From positions 174,449 through 238,448 of the forward strand of contig CAVTBJ010000002.1 in NCBI GenBank assembly GCA_963732925.1: 64,000 nucleotides of DNA, read 5' to 3'. A program made the position numbers and the translations under genes. The notes under the pieces were generated by a model. It was not told the origin of the DNA. It searched no databases and worked only from the letters and a program-made list of their open reading frames with translations. Positions 24,346 to 34,459 of this stretch are shown piece after piece. Position 1 is the stretch's first letter. Every line of letters starts with the position of its first letter. Source of the stretch: DASZRZ01 sp963732925 (lineage in GTDB: Bacteria; Acidobacteriota; Terriglobia; Terriglobales; Acidobacteriaceae).

Positions 24346-25541
24346 TGGCTGTTGTTGGTTCCCGGACCTCCGGCCACTACGCTTATATCAGAATGGAAAC
24401 TCCTGCTTTTAGCACCCTCTGCGTCAGCGGGGGGACGGCCTCTCCACCAGGATGCAAGGACGGCTCCCGACATATTCATCCAAGTGCCAAACACAGCCGG
24501 AGAGAGCGCTACCAGAGGGCTCTTCAGGACTCCCATGGCGAGGCCGGTGGCCATGCCGCCGTTCTGCAAACCAACTTCGATGGAGACGGTGCGGGCCTCG
24601 GAATCTTTGAGGCCGGCGAGGCGGGCTCCCCAGTATCCGAGGATGTAGCCGGCGCCGTTGTGCATGGCGGCAGCAACGACGATGGCCAGGACGAAGGTTC
24701 CTGCCAGCAGCGTAGGCCGGGCGACAGAGGCAATGACGGCCAGAACCACGCAGATCGAGATCATGGAAACCACGGGCATGGCGCGCAGGATGGCAAAGGG
24801 CACGCGCTCCTTTTCGGGATAGGCGCGGGCCAGACGAAGCAGAATCCAGTTCACCACGATACCGGCGCCCACCGGGATCAGAATCATGTTGATGATGGAG
24901 AGCATCAGGGAAAAGAAGTTCACCTGGATATAGGATCCGGCGAGCAGCTTGAACAGGGCGGGCGTAAGGATGGGCGCGACCAGGGTGGAGACGGCGGTCA
25001 TGGTGACGGAGAGGGCCACATTGCCGCGAGCCAGATAGGTCATGACGTTGGAGGCCACGCCTCCGGGGCAGGCGCCGATGAGCACCATGCCGGCGCCGAC
25101 CTCGGGATTGGAGGCAAACAGGATGGCGGACAGCTTTCCCATGAGGGGCATGATGGAAAACTGAAGGAGCATTCCGATCACCACCGGCTTGGGAAACAGC
25201 AGGACGCGTTTGAAGTCGCCCAGGGTGAGCTGGGTTCCCATGCCGAACATGATGATCTGGGTAAGGGGAATGACAAACTTATTGAGGTCGATGCCGAACC
25301 ATGTGCCGAACCAGGAGGGGTAAAACAACGCGCTGGCAACGAAGGCGCACACCCAGAGGCTGAAAGCGAATCCGGCAACGCGGGTCTTGCGAATGCCAAG
25401 GGCCAGTAGCGCGAAGGTGGCGATCACGCAGACGCCGACCCAGTGCGTCCATCCCATGGCCAGGAAGAGGACAAAAGCGGCGGCGGCGATGAGTGCCAGC
25501 CGCAGAGGCATGCCGGAAGGAACGAAGGAACGAGATGCCAT
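24342..25541 (-). CDS. BASS family sodium-dependent transporter
   Basis: The 399-residue membrane protein has about ten helices and the bile acid:sodium symporter signatures GACPGGVASNVMTYLARGN and SIEVGLQNGGMATGLAMG, which form the two crossed-helix sodium and substrate sites. Bacterial members carry various organic anions (pantoate, pyruvate, bile-acid-like compounds); the substrate here cannot be told. The start at 25541 (MASRSFVPSG) follows GGGAAG; the frame is open upstream without transporter-like sequence. It is divergent from the glutamate dehydrogenase gene, with about 215 bases between. Confidence 0.87.
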   Translation of the reverse strand: MASRSFVPSGMPLRLALIAAAAFVLFLAMGWTHWVGVCVIATFALLALGIRKTRVAGFAFSLWVCAFVASALFYPSWFGTWFGIDLNKFVIPLTQIIMFGMGTQLTLGDFKRVLLFPKPVVIGMLLQFSIMPLMGKLSAILFASNPEVGAGMVLIGACPGGVASNVMTYLARGNVALSVTMTAVSTLVAPILTPALFKLLAGSYIQVNFFSLMLSIINMILIPVGAGIVVNWILLRLARAYPEKERVPFAILRAMPVVSMISICVVLAVIASVARPTLLAGTFVLAIVVAAAMHNGAGYILGYWGARLAGLKDSEARTVSIEVGLQNGGMATGLAMGVLKSPLVALSPAVFGTWMNMSGAVLASWWRGRPPADAEGAKSRSFHSDISVVAGGPGTNNSQ

Positions 25542-25757
25542 TGATGTGCTTCCCGGAAATGGTTCCGAGCGCTGTCTTGCGCGCCCTTTGCCGGGAAGGT
25601 ATCCGGCGTCGAACTCTCCGCGGGCAATCCCGCGAGGCTCGCTGCGCGTGTCTGAGAAGGGTACCATCTCCCTCGCGGGGGCGTCGAATCTCCTGCCGGA
25701 CCGGTGCTGCCGGGGCTGAGCGGTCGTGCTATCTTCGCTGTTGGGCGCGAGGTTCTA

Positions 25758-27169
25758 ATGAACAAGGCAGGCAGCTTCAGCGGCAATGTGAACCAGGCTT
25801 TTGACCGGGCGGCGGTTTTTACCAGGCATCCCAAGGGCCTGCTGGAGCAGATCCGGTCCTGCAATACGCTGTGCCAGTTCCAGTTTCCTCTGCGGCGAGA
25901 CGACGGAAATATCGAGGTGATTTCGGCGTGGCGGGCGGAACACAGCCATCACAAACTGCCGGTGAAGGGTGGCATCCGTTACAGCCCGCAAGCTGGGGCG
26001 GATGAGGTGATCGCCCTGGCTTCTCTGATGACCTACAAATGCGCTCTGGTAGATGTGCCCTTTGGCGGAAGCAAGGGCGCGGTGCGCATCGATCCGCGCA
26101 AGTACTCAATCACGGAACTGGAGCGCATTACCCGGCGCTATACGCATGAACTGGCGAAGAAAGACTTCATTGGACCCGCGGTGGATGTGCCGGCTCCGGA
26201 CTATGGAACCGGGGAGCGGGAGATGGCATGGATTGCAGATACCTATGCGGCGCTCCATCCCGGACAGCTCGACGCGCTGGGCTGCGTGACCGGCAAGCCG
26301 GTGACGCAGGGTGGAATTCGCGGGCGGCGGGAGGCCACAGGTCGGGGAATCTTTTTTGCCTTGCGCGAGTTCTGCCGTCATCCGGAGGAGACGGCCAAGG
26401 CGGGACTGTCTCCGGGAATCGAGGGCAAGCGCATCGTTGTCCAGGGACTGGGAAATGTGGGATACCACGCCGCGCGGTTCTGCCAGGAGGGCGGCGCCAT
26501 GATAGTCGGGATCGCGGAACGCGAGGGCGCGATTGTGGCGAAGGACGGGCTGGACGTGGAGGCAGTTTTTCAGCACCGCCGGCAGACGGGCTCGATCCTG
26601 AAGTTTCCCGGCGCCAGCGATGTGACTCCATCACAGAAGGCGCTGGAGCAGGAGTGCGACATCCTGATTCCGGCGGCGCTGGAAGACCAGATTACGGCGG
26701 AGAATGCCCCCGAATCCGGGCCAAGGTGGTGCTGGAGGCCGCCAACGGGCCCACCACGCCGGAGGCCGAGGCCATTCTGTGCCAGCGCGGGATTGTGCTG
26801 ATCCCGGATTTTTACGCCAACTCCGGCGGCGTGACGGTTTCCTATTTCGAGTGGGTGAAGAACCTCTCGCACGTAAGTTTCGGGCGTTTGCAGAAGCGGC
26901 ACGAGACGCAGGCGGCGGGGCGGATGCTGCGCGCCATGGAACTGGCTACAGGACGAACCCTGCCGGAGAAGGATGTTCACGACCTGATCCACGGGGGAGA
27001 TGAGCTTGACCTGGTGAACTCCGGGCTGGAAGACACCATGATCGGGGCGTTTGAAGAGATGCTGGAAACCCGCATCCAGCACCCGGGAATGGATTTCCGC
27101 ACGGCGGCGTTCGTGAACGCGATCGAGAAGATTGCGACCACCTATCTGGAGCTGGGAATTTTTCCCTGA
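25758..27169 (+). CDS. gdhA: Glutamate (Glu/Leu-type) dehydrogenase, frameshifted in this sequence
   Basis: The protein begins MNKAGSFSGNVNQAFDRAAV. The substrate-binding part has LPVKGGIRYSPQAGADEVIA and MTYKCALVDVPFGGSKGAV with the catalytic lysine region. The NAD(P) domain has IVVQGLGNVGYHAARF. Near 26,706 the frame must move by one: the run GAATGCCCCCGAATCC has five C, and six C would give NAPRIRAKVVLEAANGP, continuing to FYANSGGVTVSYFEWVKN and the end ELGIFP. It interconverts glutamate and 2-oxoglutarate, linking nitrogen and carbon metabolism. One missing C in a C run is a classic consensus error, so the gene is probably intact in the organism. Confidence 0.9.
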
Positions 27170-27270
27170 GGGCGGAATGCTTGCGGCCTGACGGAAGCTC
27201 GCACCAGCAATCGGTGTGTATCTGAGCCTCAAGCCAGGCTCGTCAACGCAGGCAGGAATGCCCGTTCGCG

Positions 27271-27300
27271 GGATCCTTCGGCCTCGCCTCAGGATGACCA
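27271..27300 (+). repeat. Dispersed ATCCTTC...CTCAGGATGAC intergenic repeat
   Basis: GGATCCTTCGGCCTCGCCTC followed by AGGATGACC forms an ATCCT/AGGAT-ended hairpin and resembles the element at 23,014. It lies between convergent gdhA and the diguanylate cyclase gene. Confidence 0.5.
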
Positions 27301-27328
27301 TCATCGTTACCGCTGATTTTGTCTGGGA

Positions 27329-28258
27329 CTAGATGTCTTGGGGTGCGGGGATGGCGGCCATCTCCCAGCGATTCCGGCCATTACGCTTGGCCTGGTACAT
27401 GGCCTGATCGGCGGCGCTCAGCAGGTCTTCCAGACGCGAATTGGGGCTGCCCACCGCGATGCCCAGGCTGATGGTGCACTGCAAGGCCTGATTCCCCAGT
27501 TCGATGGGCCGCTCGGCTACATTTTGGCGGATGCGCTCGGCGACCTTGGCACCTTCCACCGCGTCGCAGGTGGAGGCGATGGCCAGAAATTCTTCTCCGC
27601 CGTAGCGTCCCACCTGATCGTAGCTGCGGCAGGCGGAACGCACGCGCTCGGCGATTTCCACCAGCACCTTGTCGCCAGCAGCATGCCCGTAGGTATCGTT
27701 CACCCGCTTGAAGTGGTCGACGTCGCACAGAATTGCCGTGACCGGGCGGCCGTCGCGGCTGGAGCGGTCGAGTTCCTGCTGCGCAAAGGAGACCAGCACC
27801 CTCCGGTTCAACAGACCGGTAAGGTGGTCGTGCGAGGCCTGATAATTGGCCGCTTCATAGGCGGACACCAATTCTTGCTGTAGCGCGAGAATCCGCGTAC
27901 CGACGTAAAGGCGACCGCGCAATTCCTGAGGATCGAAGGGCTTGGTGAGGTAATCGTCGGCTCCCGAGCTCAGGGCCTCGAAGACTCTGCCGCTTCCCTT
28001 GGAAGTCAGCAGCAAGATATAAGGATAGGTGTTGGGACGCACGGCCGCGCGCAGCTTGGCAATGATTTCGACTCCGCTCTTGCCCGGCATTTCCCAGTCG
28101 AGGATGACCAGGTTGGGCGCGTCGGAATCCTGAAGCTTGGCCCAGGCATCGTTGCCATCCACGGCAGGAATGCAAGTGTAATGCCAGCTCTCCAGCAGGC
28201 GTTGCACAATGGCGCGCAGCACCGGATCGTCGTCAGCGAGCAGAACCTTCATTCTCAT
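27329..28258 (-). CDS. Response regulator with GGDEF diguanylate cyclase output
   Basis: The 309-residue protein has a receiver domain (residues 1-120): acidic pocket LLADDDP, phospho-acceptor in LVILDWEMPG and conserved lysine in YLTKPFDP. A GGDEF domain follows (about 150-300) with active-site GRYGGEEFLAI. A product-inhibition site R-x-x-D (RSYD) lies five residues before GGEEF. It should make cyclic di-GMP from two GTP when phosphorylated. The architecture is that of WspR/PleD-like regulators with one receiver. No histidine kinase is next to it. MRMKVLLADDD at the very start supports the chosen ATG. Confidence 0.92.
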   Translation of the reverse strand: MRMKVLLADDDPVLRAIVQRLLESWHYTCIPAVDGNDAWAKLQDSDAPNLVILDWEMPGKSGVEIIAKLRAAVRPNTYPYILLLTSKGSGRVFEALSSGADDYLTKPFDPQELRGRLYVGTRILALQQELVSAYEAANYQASHDHLTGLLNRRVLVSFAQQELDRSSRDGRPVTAILCDVDHFKRVNDTYGHAAGDKVLVEIAERVRSACRSYDQVGRYGGEEFLAIASTCDAVEGAKVAERIRQNVAERPIELGNQALQCTISLGIAVGSPNSRLEDLLSAADQAMYQAKRNGRNRWEMAAIPAPQDI

Positions 28259-28610
28259 TTATCTCCGGCCCATGATCAGTACCGCCAGTCACGCGGCTAG
28301 GCCGGGTGCGGTATCTGGCTGCTCAGCAACGTTCGCGAACCGCAGTGGGATCCCTAGTCTTTCATTTTCATTGAAAACACTTCGTATGTTGATGTTTGCG
28401 CGTGACGAAGGTGCCGTTTTGAGGAGCAACCGTTCCCATCGCGGCACTGAGGACCGAATTGCGACAGGAAGGGACGAGGGCGTTCCCACACCAGGAACGC
28501 GCAATCGGGGCGTCAGGAAAGTCCGTCCGACGGCGCACGCGAGCAGCTTGCGGCTTTAAGAGCTTTCAGGATTGAAGGAGCTGGCGAAACCCAGCCGGGA
28601 TATGGAACGC
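28259..28610. other. Intergenic region without recognisable gene
   Basis: This 350-base spacer lies upstream of the diguanylate cyclase gene (leftward) and downstream of the MerR gene. A short symmetric A/T block TTTTCATTGAAAA lies at about 28,363. A GGAAAGTCCGTCCG word near 28,518 recalls an RNase P motif, but the rest of that RNA is absent. Nothing else is recognised. Confidence 0.45.
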
Positions 28611-29045
28611 CTAGCTGCTGTGACCACGTCCGTGGCTCTGGGAACGTTCCTGGCGGGCAGACAGAATGCCGAGAATTTCCTGGAGGCCCTGCTTGACGCG
28701 CCGCAGATCGGGCGTGGCGACGGGAGCAGGAAACGGCAAGGGCGCGCTTTGCGGCTTGGTCTTCATCTCGGCGCGAAGCTGCTGCCGCGCTCCGGCGATG
28801 GTGTAGCCCTCGTTGTAAAGGAGCTGCTTGATGCGCAGGATATTATCCAGATCGCGGCGACGGTACATGCGCTGCCCGGTATCACTCTTCCCCGGCTTGA
28901 GCTGGGGAAACTCGGTTTCCCAGAAACGCAAGACATAGGCGGGTAGCTTGCACAGGCGGGCGACTTCGCCAATGCGGAAGTAGAGCTTCTCCGGAATCAC
29001 GATTTCGTCGCTTTTCGCTTTGGCAGACTTTTTAACAGCACCCAT
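28611..29045 (-). CDS. MerR family transcriptional regulator
   Basis: The 144-residue protein has a winged-helix MerR DNA-binding domain at residues 20-90: LYFRIGEVARLCKLPAYVLR then FWETEFPQLKPGKSDTGQRM and YRRRDLDNILRIKQLL. The C-terminus is Pro/Ala-rich with one helix (RRVKQGLQEILGILSAR) and lacks the cysteines of metal-sensing MerR proteins. FWETEFP is typical of the MlrA/CarA-like or HspR-like acidobacterial group usually found near ihf genes, which are not seen here. Targets are unknown. Confidence 0.88.
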   Translation of the reverse strand: MGAVKKSAKAKSDEIVIPEKLYFRIGEVARLCKLPAYVLRFWETEFPQLKPGKSDTGQRMYRRRDLDNILRIKQLLYNEGYTIAGARQQLRAEMKTKPQSAPLPFPAPVATPDLRRVKQGLQEILGILSARQERSQSHGRGHSS

Positions 29046-29276
29046 CAGCTATACGTCCCGAGCCGCTGCTTTGGATTCGACGGAGGTGTGCGCTTGTTTA
29101 GGTTTCTAGCATGATGCGAGGCTGAGGACAACAGTGTTCTCATGCGTTTTCGCACTTGATCCTCTTCCGGCAATGGCGGACGCAAAACCGGGAGCTTCCA
29201 TTGACACCGTCCATTGTCCGCTTTAGCATAGCGCCCGCTTTTCGGAGCGGAGTTTCTGTCCCCGGAGGGGAGCGCG

Positions 29277-32200
29277 ATGCGAATTCGATTGTGCATACTC
29301 TGCCTGCTCGCCATTGCGGGCGCAAGTCTTCTGGCTGCCCAGTCGAAGGCCCCCGCCACGGGGCTGATGGCGCAGACGGCTCTCTCCCGCGGCGGCCAGG
29401 GCACGTCCGGCGCTCCCGATCTTACCAAGCAGCCAACTCTCTACGTGGTGGGATACGCGCACCTGGACACGGAATGGAGATGGGAATACCCGCAGGTCAT
29501 CGATGAGTATCTGCTGCACACCATGCGGGACAACTTCCCGCTGTTCGAAAAATACCCGCACTACATCTTTAATTTCACCGGCGCCAACCGCTATCGCCTG
29601 ATGAAGGAATACTTCCCGTCCGACTTCGCCAAGGTGCGGCAGTACGTGAAGGAGGGGCGCTGGTTTCCGGCGGGATCGTCGATGGAAGAAGGCGATGTGA
29701 ACGCTCCCAGCGCGGAAGGCATTCTGCGCCAGATTCTCTACGGCAACGAATGGTTCCGCAAAGAGTTTGGCAAGGCCAGCGCCGAATACATGCTGCCGGA
29801 CTGCTTCGGCTTCCCGGCATCGCTGCCCAGCATTCTGGCCCATGCCGGGGTGAAGGGCTTTTCCACACAAAAGCTGACATGGGGATCTTCCGCTGACGTG
29901 GGCGGCCCGGAGTCGCAGGAACAGACTCCCGAGGGCATACCGTTCAATGTCGGTGTGTGGACGGGTCCCGACGGGCGCAGCGTGATCGCAGCTTTCAATC
30001 CGGGCGCCTATGTGAGCTGGATCACCAGTGATTTGAGCAAGCCGCTGCCGCCGGAGCCGCAACTGGCTTCCGCACAGGAGATGCGGCAGGAACTACAGGC
30101 GCGGTTGGGGCAGGAAAAGGATTCCGGCAATCGCGCCCCGTTATCGCGGCTCCAGGCTCTGCAGCAATCCTTCGATGACTTCCAAAAGTCCGAGGAATTT
30201 GATCGCTACCAGCAGGACTGGGCCTCGCGAGTGGAAAATAACGGGAAGCTGACCGGTGTCTACACCGATTACCGCTACTACGGCACGGGAGATATTGGGG
30301 GCGCTCCCCGGGGGGAGTCGGTAAAGCTGCTGGAAGACATCATCACAAAAGGCAAGGGCGTGCTGCCTCCTCCCGGCACCAATTCGCGGACTCCGAAAGA
30401 GGAAATACCCACGGGACCGGAGGTGCAGTTGGGCCAAGGTCCGGTTCGCGTGGTCTCGGCGAATGCCGACCAGATGTTCCTGGACATAACGCCTTCCGAA
30501 GAAGCCCGCCTGCCGCAATACACGGGAGAGCTGGAACTGACCAACCACTCGGCCGGATCGCTGACTTCTCAGGCTTACCAGAAACGCTGGATTCGCCAAG
30601 AAGAACTGGTGGCCGACGCCGCCGAGAAGGCGTCGGTGGCTGCGCAATGGCTGGGAGGACGGGAGTATCCGCTGGAACGGCTCAACAACGCCTGGACGCT
30701 CGCCATGGCGGGCCACTTCCACGACATTGCCGCGGGGACGGCGACGCCGAAATCGTATGAGTTTGCGTGGAATGACGATGTGGTTGCGCTGAACCAGTTC
30801 GCGGGCGTTCTGGCAGACGCCAGTGAGGCGGTGAGCTCCGCTCTGGATACACGGACGACGGGTGAGCCCGTGGTGGTCTATAACCCGCTGAACGTCCCGC
30901 GCGAAGATCTGGTGGAAGCCGCAGTGGATTTTCCCGGCGGAATGCCAAAGGCTGTGCGCGTGGCCGGGCCGGACGGCAAGCAGGTCCCGGCCCAACTGGA
31001 GGACGGGAAAGTGTTGTTCCTGGCCAAGGCACCTTCGGTGGGATACGCGGTCTATGATGTACGGCCCGCCGCGGCCGTTCCACAGGGGGATTCCTCGCTG
31101 AAAGTCGAGATGCCGGGCGCAGGCCAGCGGGCGGCGGTGCTGGAGAATGCACGTTACCGCGTGACCATCGATGGCGACGGCGACGTCAGCGGCATCTACG
31201 ACAAGTCGCTGGGCAGAGAATTGCTGGCCGCTCCGGCGCGCACGGAGCTTACTTACGACGATCCGACGCACTACCCGGCCTGGAACATGGATTGGGACCA
31301 GGCGGAAGCAAAACCGCGAGCCTACGTCGGCGGCCCGGCAAGCATCCGCGTGGTGGAGTCCGGACCCGCACGGATTGGGGTGGAAGTAACCCGCGAAGCG
31401 GAGGGCTCGAAATTCACGCAGATCATCCGGCTCTCGGCCGGAGAGGCGGGCAATCGCGTGGAGTTCCATAACATCATTGATTGGGGCACAAAGGAATCCA
31501 ATTTGAAAGTCGATTTCCCATTCACCGCCTCGAACGCCATGGCGACCTACAACCTGGGGATTGGCACCGTGGAGCGTCCCAACGCGAAGTCCAAGAAGTT
31601 CGAAGTGCCCACGCACCAGTGGGTGGATCTGACAGACGCGACCGGCGAGTTCGGCGTCACGCTGCTGACGGATTGCAAGAACGGTTCGGATAAGCCGGCG
31701 GACAACACGATTCGTTTGACGCTTCTTCGCTCTCCTGGAACCGACGGCGGCTATCACGACCAGGCCACGCAGGACTTCGGCCATCACGAATTCACCTACG
31801 GAATTGCCGGGCATGCCGGCGGATGGCGGCAAAATAACGATGAACACGGGACCCTGTGGCAGGCGTATCGGCTCAACGATCCTCTAATGGCATTCAACGC
31901 CAGCAAACATGCGGGTGGGCTGGGAAAGGAATTTTCGCTGCTCAAGATCAACAATCCGCACATTCGCGTGATGGCGCTGAAGCAAGCCGAACAGAGCGAC
32001 GAAATCATTCTCCGCATGGTGGACACCGAGGGCAGGCCAGAGCCGGATGTGCGCATCTCGTTGGCGGCGCCAGTCGCTTCCGCCCGCGAGGTGAATGGCC
32101 AGGAACAGCCGGTGGGCGAGGCCACGGTGCAGGGCGGAGCGCTGGCAACTTCGTTCACCGCTTACCAGCCGCGAACGTTTGCCATCAAGCTGGCGGCGGC

Positions 32201-32936
32201 TCCGGCCAAAGTCGCTCGGGTGGAATCGCGCCCCGTCGAGTTGTCCTATGATCTGGCCGCCTCGAGCAGCGACGGCGCCAGGTCCAGCGGCGGCTTTGAC
32301 GCGCAGGGCCGGGCTCTGCCAGCCGAAATGCTGCCCTCGGAAATCAACTTCGACGGCGTGCAGTTCCATCTGGCTCCCTCGCGCACAGGAACACCTGACG
32401 CAGTCGTTGCCAAGGGCCAGACGATCCAGCTTCCCACTGGCGACTACAACAGCGTGTACCTGCTGGCGGCCTCAGCGGATGGCGACCAGAAGGCTGCGTT
32501 CGGCGTGGGCGCGAAGGCGGTCGAGCTCAATGTGGAAGACTGGGGAGGGTTCGTGGGGCAGTGGGATGATCGTGTCTGGAAGAGCAAAGAAGGGCCGGAG
32601 GCGCCGCGGAATGGACCTTCGCAGACGCGCACGGAAGACACCTATGCGGAAATGCTGGGCATCCGGCCGGGTTACATCAAGCGCGCCAACATCGCCTGGT
32701 TCTGCTCGCACCGTCACTCCGCGAACGGCGCTAATGAGGCGTACTCCTATTCGTACCTGTTCGGGTACCGCATCGACCTGCCGCCCGGCGCGCGCACTCT
32801 TACCTTGCCCAACAACGACAAGATCCGGGTGCTGGCGGTGTCGGTCGCGCGAAGTGACGCACCCATCCATCCGGCGCACCCGCTCTATGACACTCTGGGA
32901 AGGTCCGAGCCTGGTCCTATGGTTGCCGGGCACTAA
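29277..32936 (+). CDS. Secreted alpha-mannosidase, glycoside hydrolase family 38
   Basis: The 1219-residue protein has a signal peptide (MRIRLCILCLLAIAGASLLA). The GH38 catalytic domain starts with VVGYAHLDTEWRWEYPQVID (zinc ligands His and Asp). It goes on to YMLPDCFGFPASLPSILAHA and AGHFHDIAAGTATPKSYEFA. The middle and C-terminal beta domains include NARYRVTIDGDGDVSGIYDK and, near the end, NIAWFCSHRHS. GH38 enzymes are retaining alpha-mannosidases; this one would act on mannan or N-glycan-like material outside the cytoplasm. The ATG follows GGAGGGGAGCG. It is about 200 residues longer than cytoplasmic bacterial members. It is a single gene, not part of a sugar-use operon. Confidence 0.92.
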   Translation: MRIRLCILCLLAIAGASLLAAQSKAPATGLMAQTALSRGGQGTSGAPDLTKQPTLYVVGYAHLDTEWRWEYPQVIDEYLLHTMRDNFPLFEKYPHYIFNFTGANRYRLMKEYFPSDFAKVRQYVKEGRWFPAGSSMEEGDVNAPSAEGILRQILYGNEWFRKEFGKASAEYMLPDCFGFPASLPSILAHAGVKGFSTQKLTWGSSADVGGPESQEQTPEGIPFNVGVWTGPDGRSVIAAFNPGAYVSWITSDLSKPLPPEPQLASAQEMRQELQARLGQEKDSGNRAPLSRLQALQQSFDDFQKSEEFDRYQQDWASRVENNGKLTGVYTDYRYYGTGDIGGAPRGESVKLLEDIITKGKGVLPPPGTNSRTPKEEIPTGPEVQLGQGPVRVVSANADQMFLDITPSEEARLPQYTGELELTNHSAGSLTSQAYQKRWIRQEELVADAAEKASVAAQWLGGREYPLERLNNAWTLAMAGHFHDIAAGTATPKSYEFAWNDDVVALNQFAGVLADASEAVSSALDTRTTGEPVVVYNPLNVPREDLVEAAVDFPGGMPKAVRVAGPDGKQVPAQLEDGKVLFLAKAPSVGYAVYDVRPAAAVPQGDSSLKVEMPGAGQRAAVLENARYRVTIDGDGDVSGIYDKSLGRELLAAPARTELTYDDPTHYPAWNMDWDQAEAKPRAYVGGPASIRVVESGPARIGVEVTREAEGSKFTQIIRLSAGEAGNRVEFHNIIDWGTKESNLKVDFPFTASNAMATYNLGIGTVERPNAKSKKFEVPTHQWVDLTDATGEFGVTLLTDCKNGSDKPADNTIRLTLLRSPGTDGGYHDQATQDFGHHEFTYGIAGHAGGWRQNNDEHGTLWQAYRLNDPLMAFNASKHAGGLGKEFSLLKINNPHIRVMALKQAEQSDEIILRMVDTEGRPEPDVRISLAAPVASAREVNGQEQPVGEATVQGGALATSFTAYQPRTFAIKLAAAPAKVARVESRPVELSYDLAASSSDGARSSGGFDAQGRALPAEMLPSEINFDGVQFHLAPSRTGTPDAVVAKGQTIQLPTGDYNSVYLLAASADGDQKAAFGVGAKAVELNVEDWGGFVGQWDDRVWKSKEGPEAPRNGPSQTRTEDTYAEMLGIRPGYIKRANIAWFCSHRHSANGANEAYSYSYLFGYRIDLPPGARTLTLPNNDKIRVLAVSVARSDAPIHPAHPLYDTLGRSEPGPMVAGH

Positions 32937-33064
32937 CCGGCGAGCGGCCGTCCTCAGCGGATAAGATAGAGCCGGTACCCCATTCCGGGCGTGGCTGAAG
33001 CCACTCTTGCAAGAGAGAAAGCGATTCCGAGTTGTGCGGCGGCCTGCGTGATCTTTAATCTTCC

Positions 33065-34459
33065 ATGATGTATGTCTTGTACAGCGGCGCGCTGGCGGTT
33101 GCAGTGCTGGCGAGCAGTCCCTGGTGGCTGCTCAAAATGCTGCGCCATGGCAAGTATCGCGCCGGTCTTGGTGAGCGCCTGGGGCGGGTGCCGGGCCGAC
33201 TGGAGCTTCCCGCCGCCGGAGGATGCATTTGGGTGCATGCGGTGTCGGTGGGAGAGGTTCTGGCATGCAGTGGCGTGATTGCCGGATTACGCGAGCACTT
33301 TCCCGGCCGTAGCGTGCTGATCTCGACCACAACCGCTACCGGGCAGGCCCTGGCGCGACACCGCTTCGGGGCGGAAAACGTCTTTTATTTTCCGCTGGAT
33401 TTTGCATTCGCCATCCGGCCATGGGTGCGCGCTCTGCGGCCTGAGTTGGTGGTGCTGGCGGAAACCGAGTTCTGGCCGAACTTCCTTCACCTTGTGCGGC
33501 GGAGCGGAGGCTGCGTGGCGGTGGTGAATGCACGGGTTTCCGACCGGTCGTACCCGAGATATCGCCGCTTCCGCTTTGCTATGCGGGGCATTCTCCGGAA
33601 TGTGGACCTTCTGCTGGCGCAGACGGAGGAAGACCGCCGCCGCCTGATTTCCATGGGAGCCGCGCCGGAGCGCGTGAAGGTAACGGGAAATCTGAAGTTT
33701 GAAGTCGCGCCGCCCCCGGCATCTCCGATGGTGGCAGAAATTCGCTCGCACCTGGAGACTACCGGAGCCGGGCCGGTGGTTGTGTTCGGCAGCACGGCCG
33801 AGGGCGAAGAAGCGCTGCTTCTGCCCGTGTTCCGGGCTGTATTGGCGCGGTTCCCGAGGGCCGTGGTTGTGCTGGCGCCGCGGCACCCGGAACGCTTTGC
33901 CGCAGTTGCCGGGTTGCTGAACGAGTCGGGGCCGCGGTTCTTCCGCAGGTCACTGTGGAATGGCAGGGAGGCTCTGGGGGGAAGCGTTTTTCTGCTGGAC
34001 AGCATCGGAGAACTGGCGTCGATGTACCAGCTTGCCAGCGTGGCCTTCGTGGGCGGGAGTCTGGCGCCGCGCGGCGGGGGTCACAACATCCTCGAACCGG
34101 CGCAAGCCGGGGCGGCCGTGCTGACCGGTCCTTATACGGAGAACTTTCGCGACATTGTTCGAATCTTCCGCCAGGCAGGAGCGGTACGCGTCGTGGACAG
34201 CGCGGAGTTCGCCCCGGTGCTGCTGCATCTGCTGGAAAACGAAGGGGCACGCGCGGAGCTGGCCGAACGGGCGCAGCGAATTGTGCACTCGCAATTGGGC
34301 ACAACTGCGCGTACTCTGGAGGCCGTCGAGGCGCTGCTGAGCCGGCACTCTCCTCCTGTTGTGGAGGTCCAGGGTGCATCGCATTCTTCAAAGATTAGTT
34401 CGGAAGCTCTGTCCGGCCATTCGAAGGCCGGGTCGGAGGTCCATACGGAGGAAGGATGA
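33065..34459 (+). CDS. waaA: 3-deoxy-D-manno-octulosonic acid (Kdo) transferase
   Basis: The 464-residue inner-membrane GT-B glycosyltransferase adds Kdo to lipid A precursor. It has an N-terminal membrane helix and then GCIWVHAVSVGEVLACSGVI. LVVLAETEFWPNFLH follows, and the C-terminal lobe has VFGSTAEGEEALLLPVFRAV, FVGGSLAPRGGGHNILEPAQ and GAAVLTGPYTENFRDIVRIF. A Ser-rich tail of about 35 residues (after LLSRHSPPVVEVQ) exceeds the normal end. The stop overlaps the lpxK start (ATGA). It heads a six-gene LPS-core operon. Confidence 0.95.
   Translation: MMYVLYSGALAVAVLASSPWWLLKMLRHGKYRAGLGERLGRVPGRLELPAAGGCIWVHAVSVGEVLACSGVIAGLREHFPGRSVLISTTTATGQALARHRFGAENVFYFPLDFAFAIRPWVRALRPELVVLAETEFWPNFLHLVRRSGGCVAVVNARVSDRSYPRYRRFRFAMRGILRNVDLLLAQTEEDRRRLISMGAAPERVKVTGNLKFEVAPPPASPMVAEIRSHLETTGAGPVVVFGSTAEGEEALLLPVFRAVLARFPRAVVVLAPRHPERFAAVAGLLNESGPRFFRRSLWNGREALGGSVFLLDSIGELASMYQLASVAFVGGSLAPRGGGHNILEPAQAGAAVLTGPYTENFRDIVRIFRQAGAVRVVDSAEFAPVLLHLLENEGARAELAERAQRIVHSQLGTTARTLEAVEALLSRHSPPVVEVQGASHSSKISSEALSGHSKAGSEVHTEEG

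Noticed and set aside
28500..28560. Possible RNase P RNA (GGAAAGTCCGTCCG word)
   Set aside because: The rest of the conserved core of that RNA (for example the 3' ACAGAA region and P4 strands) is not present nearby.
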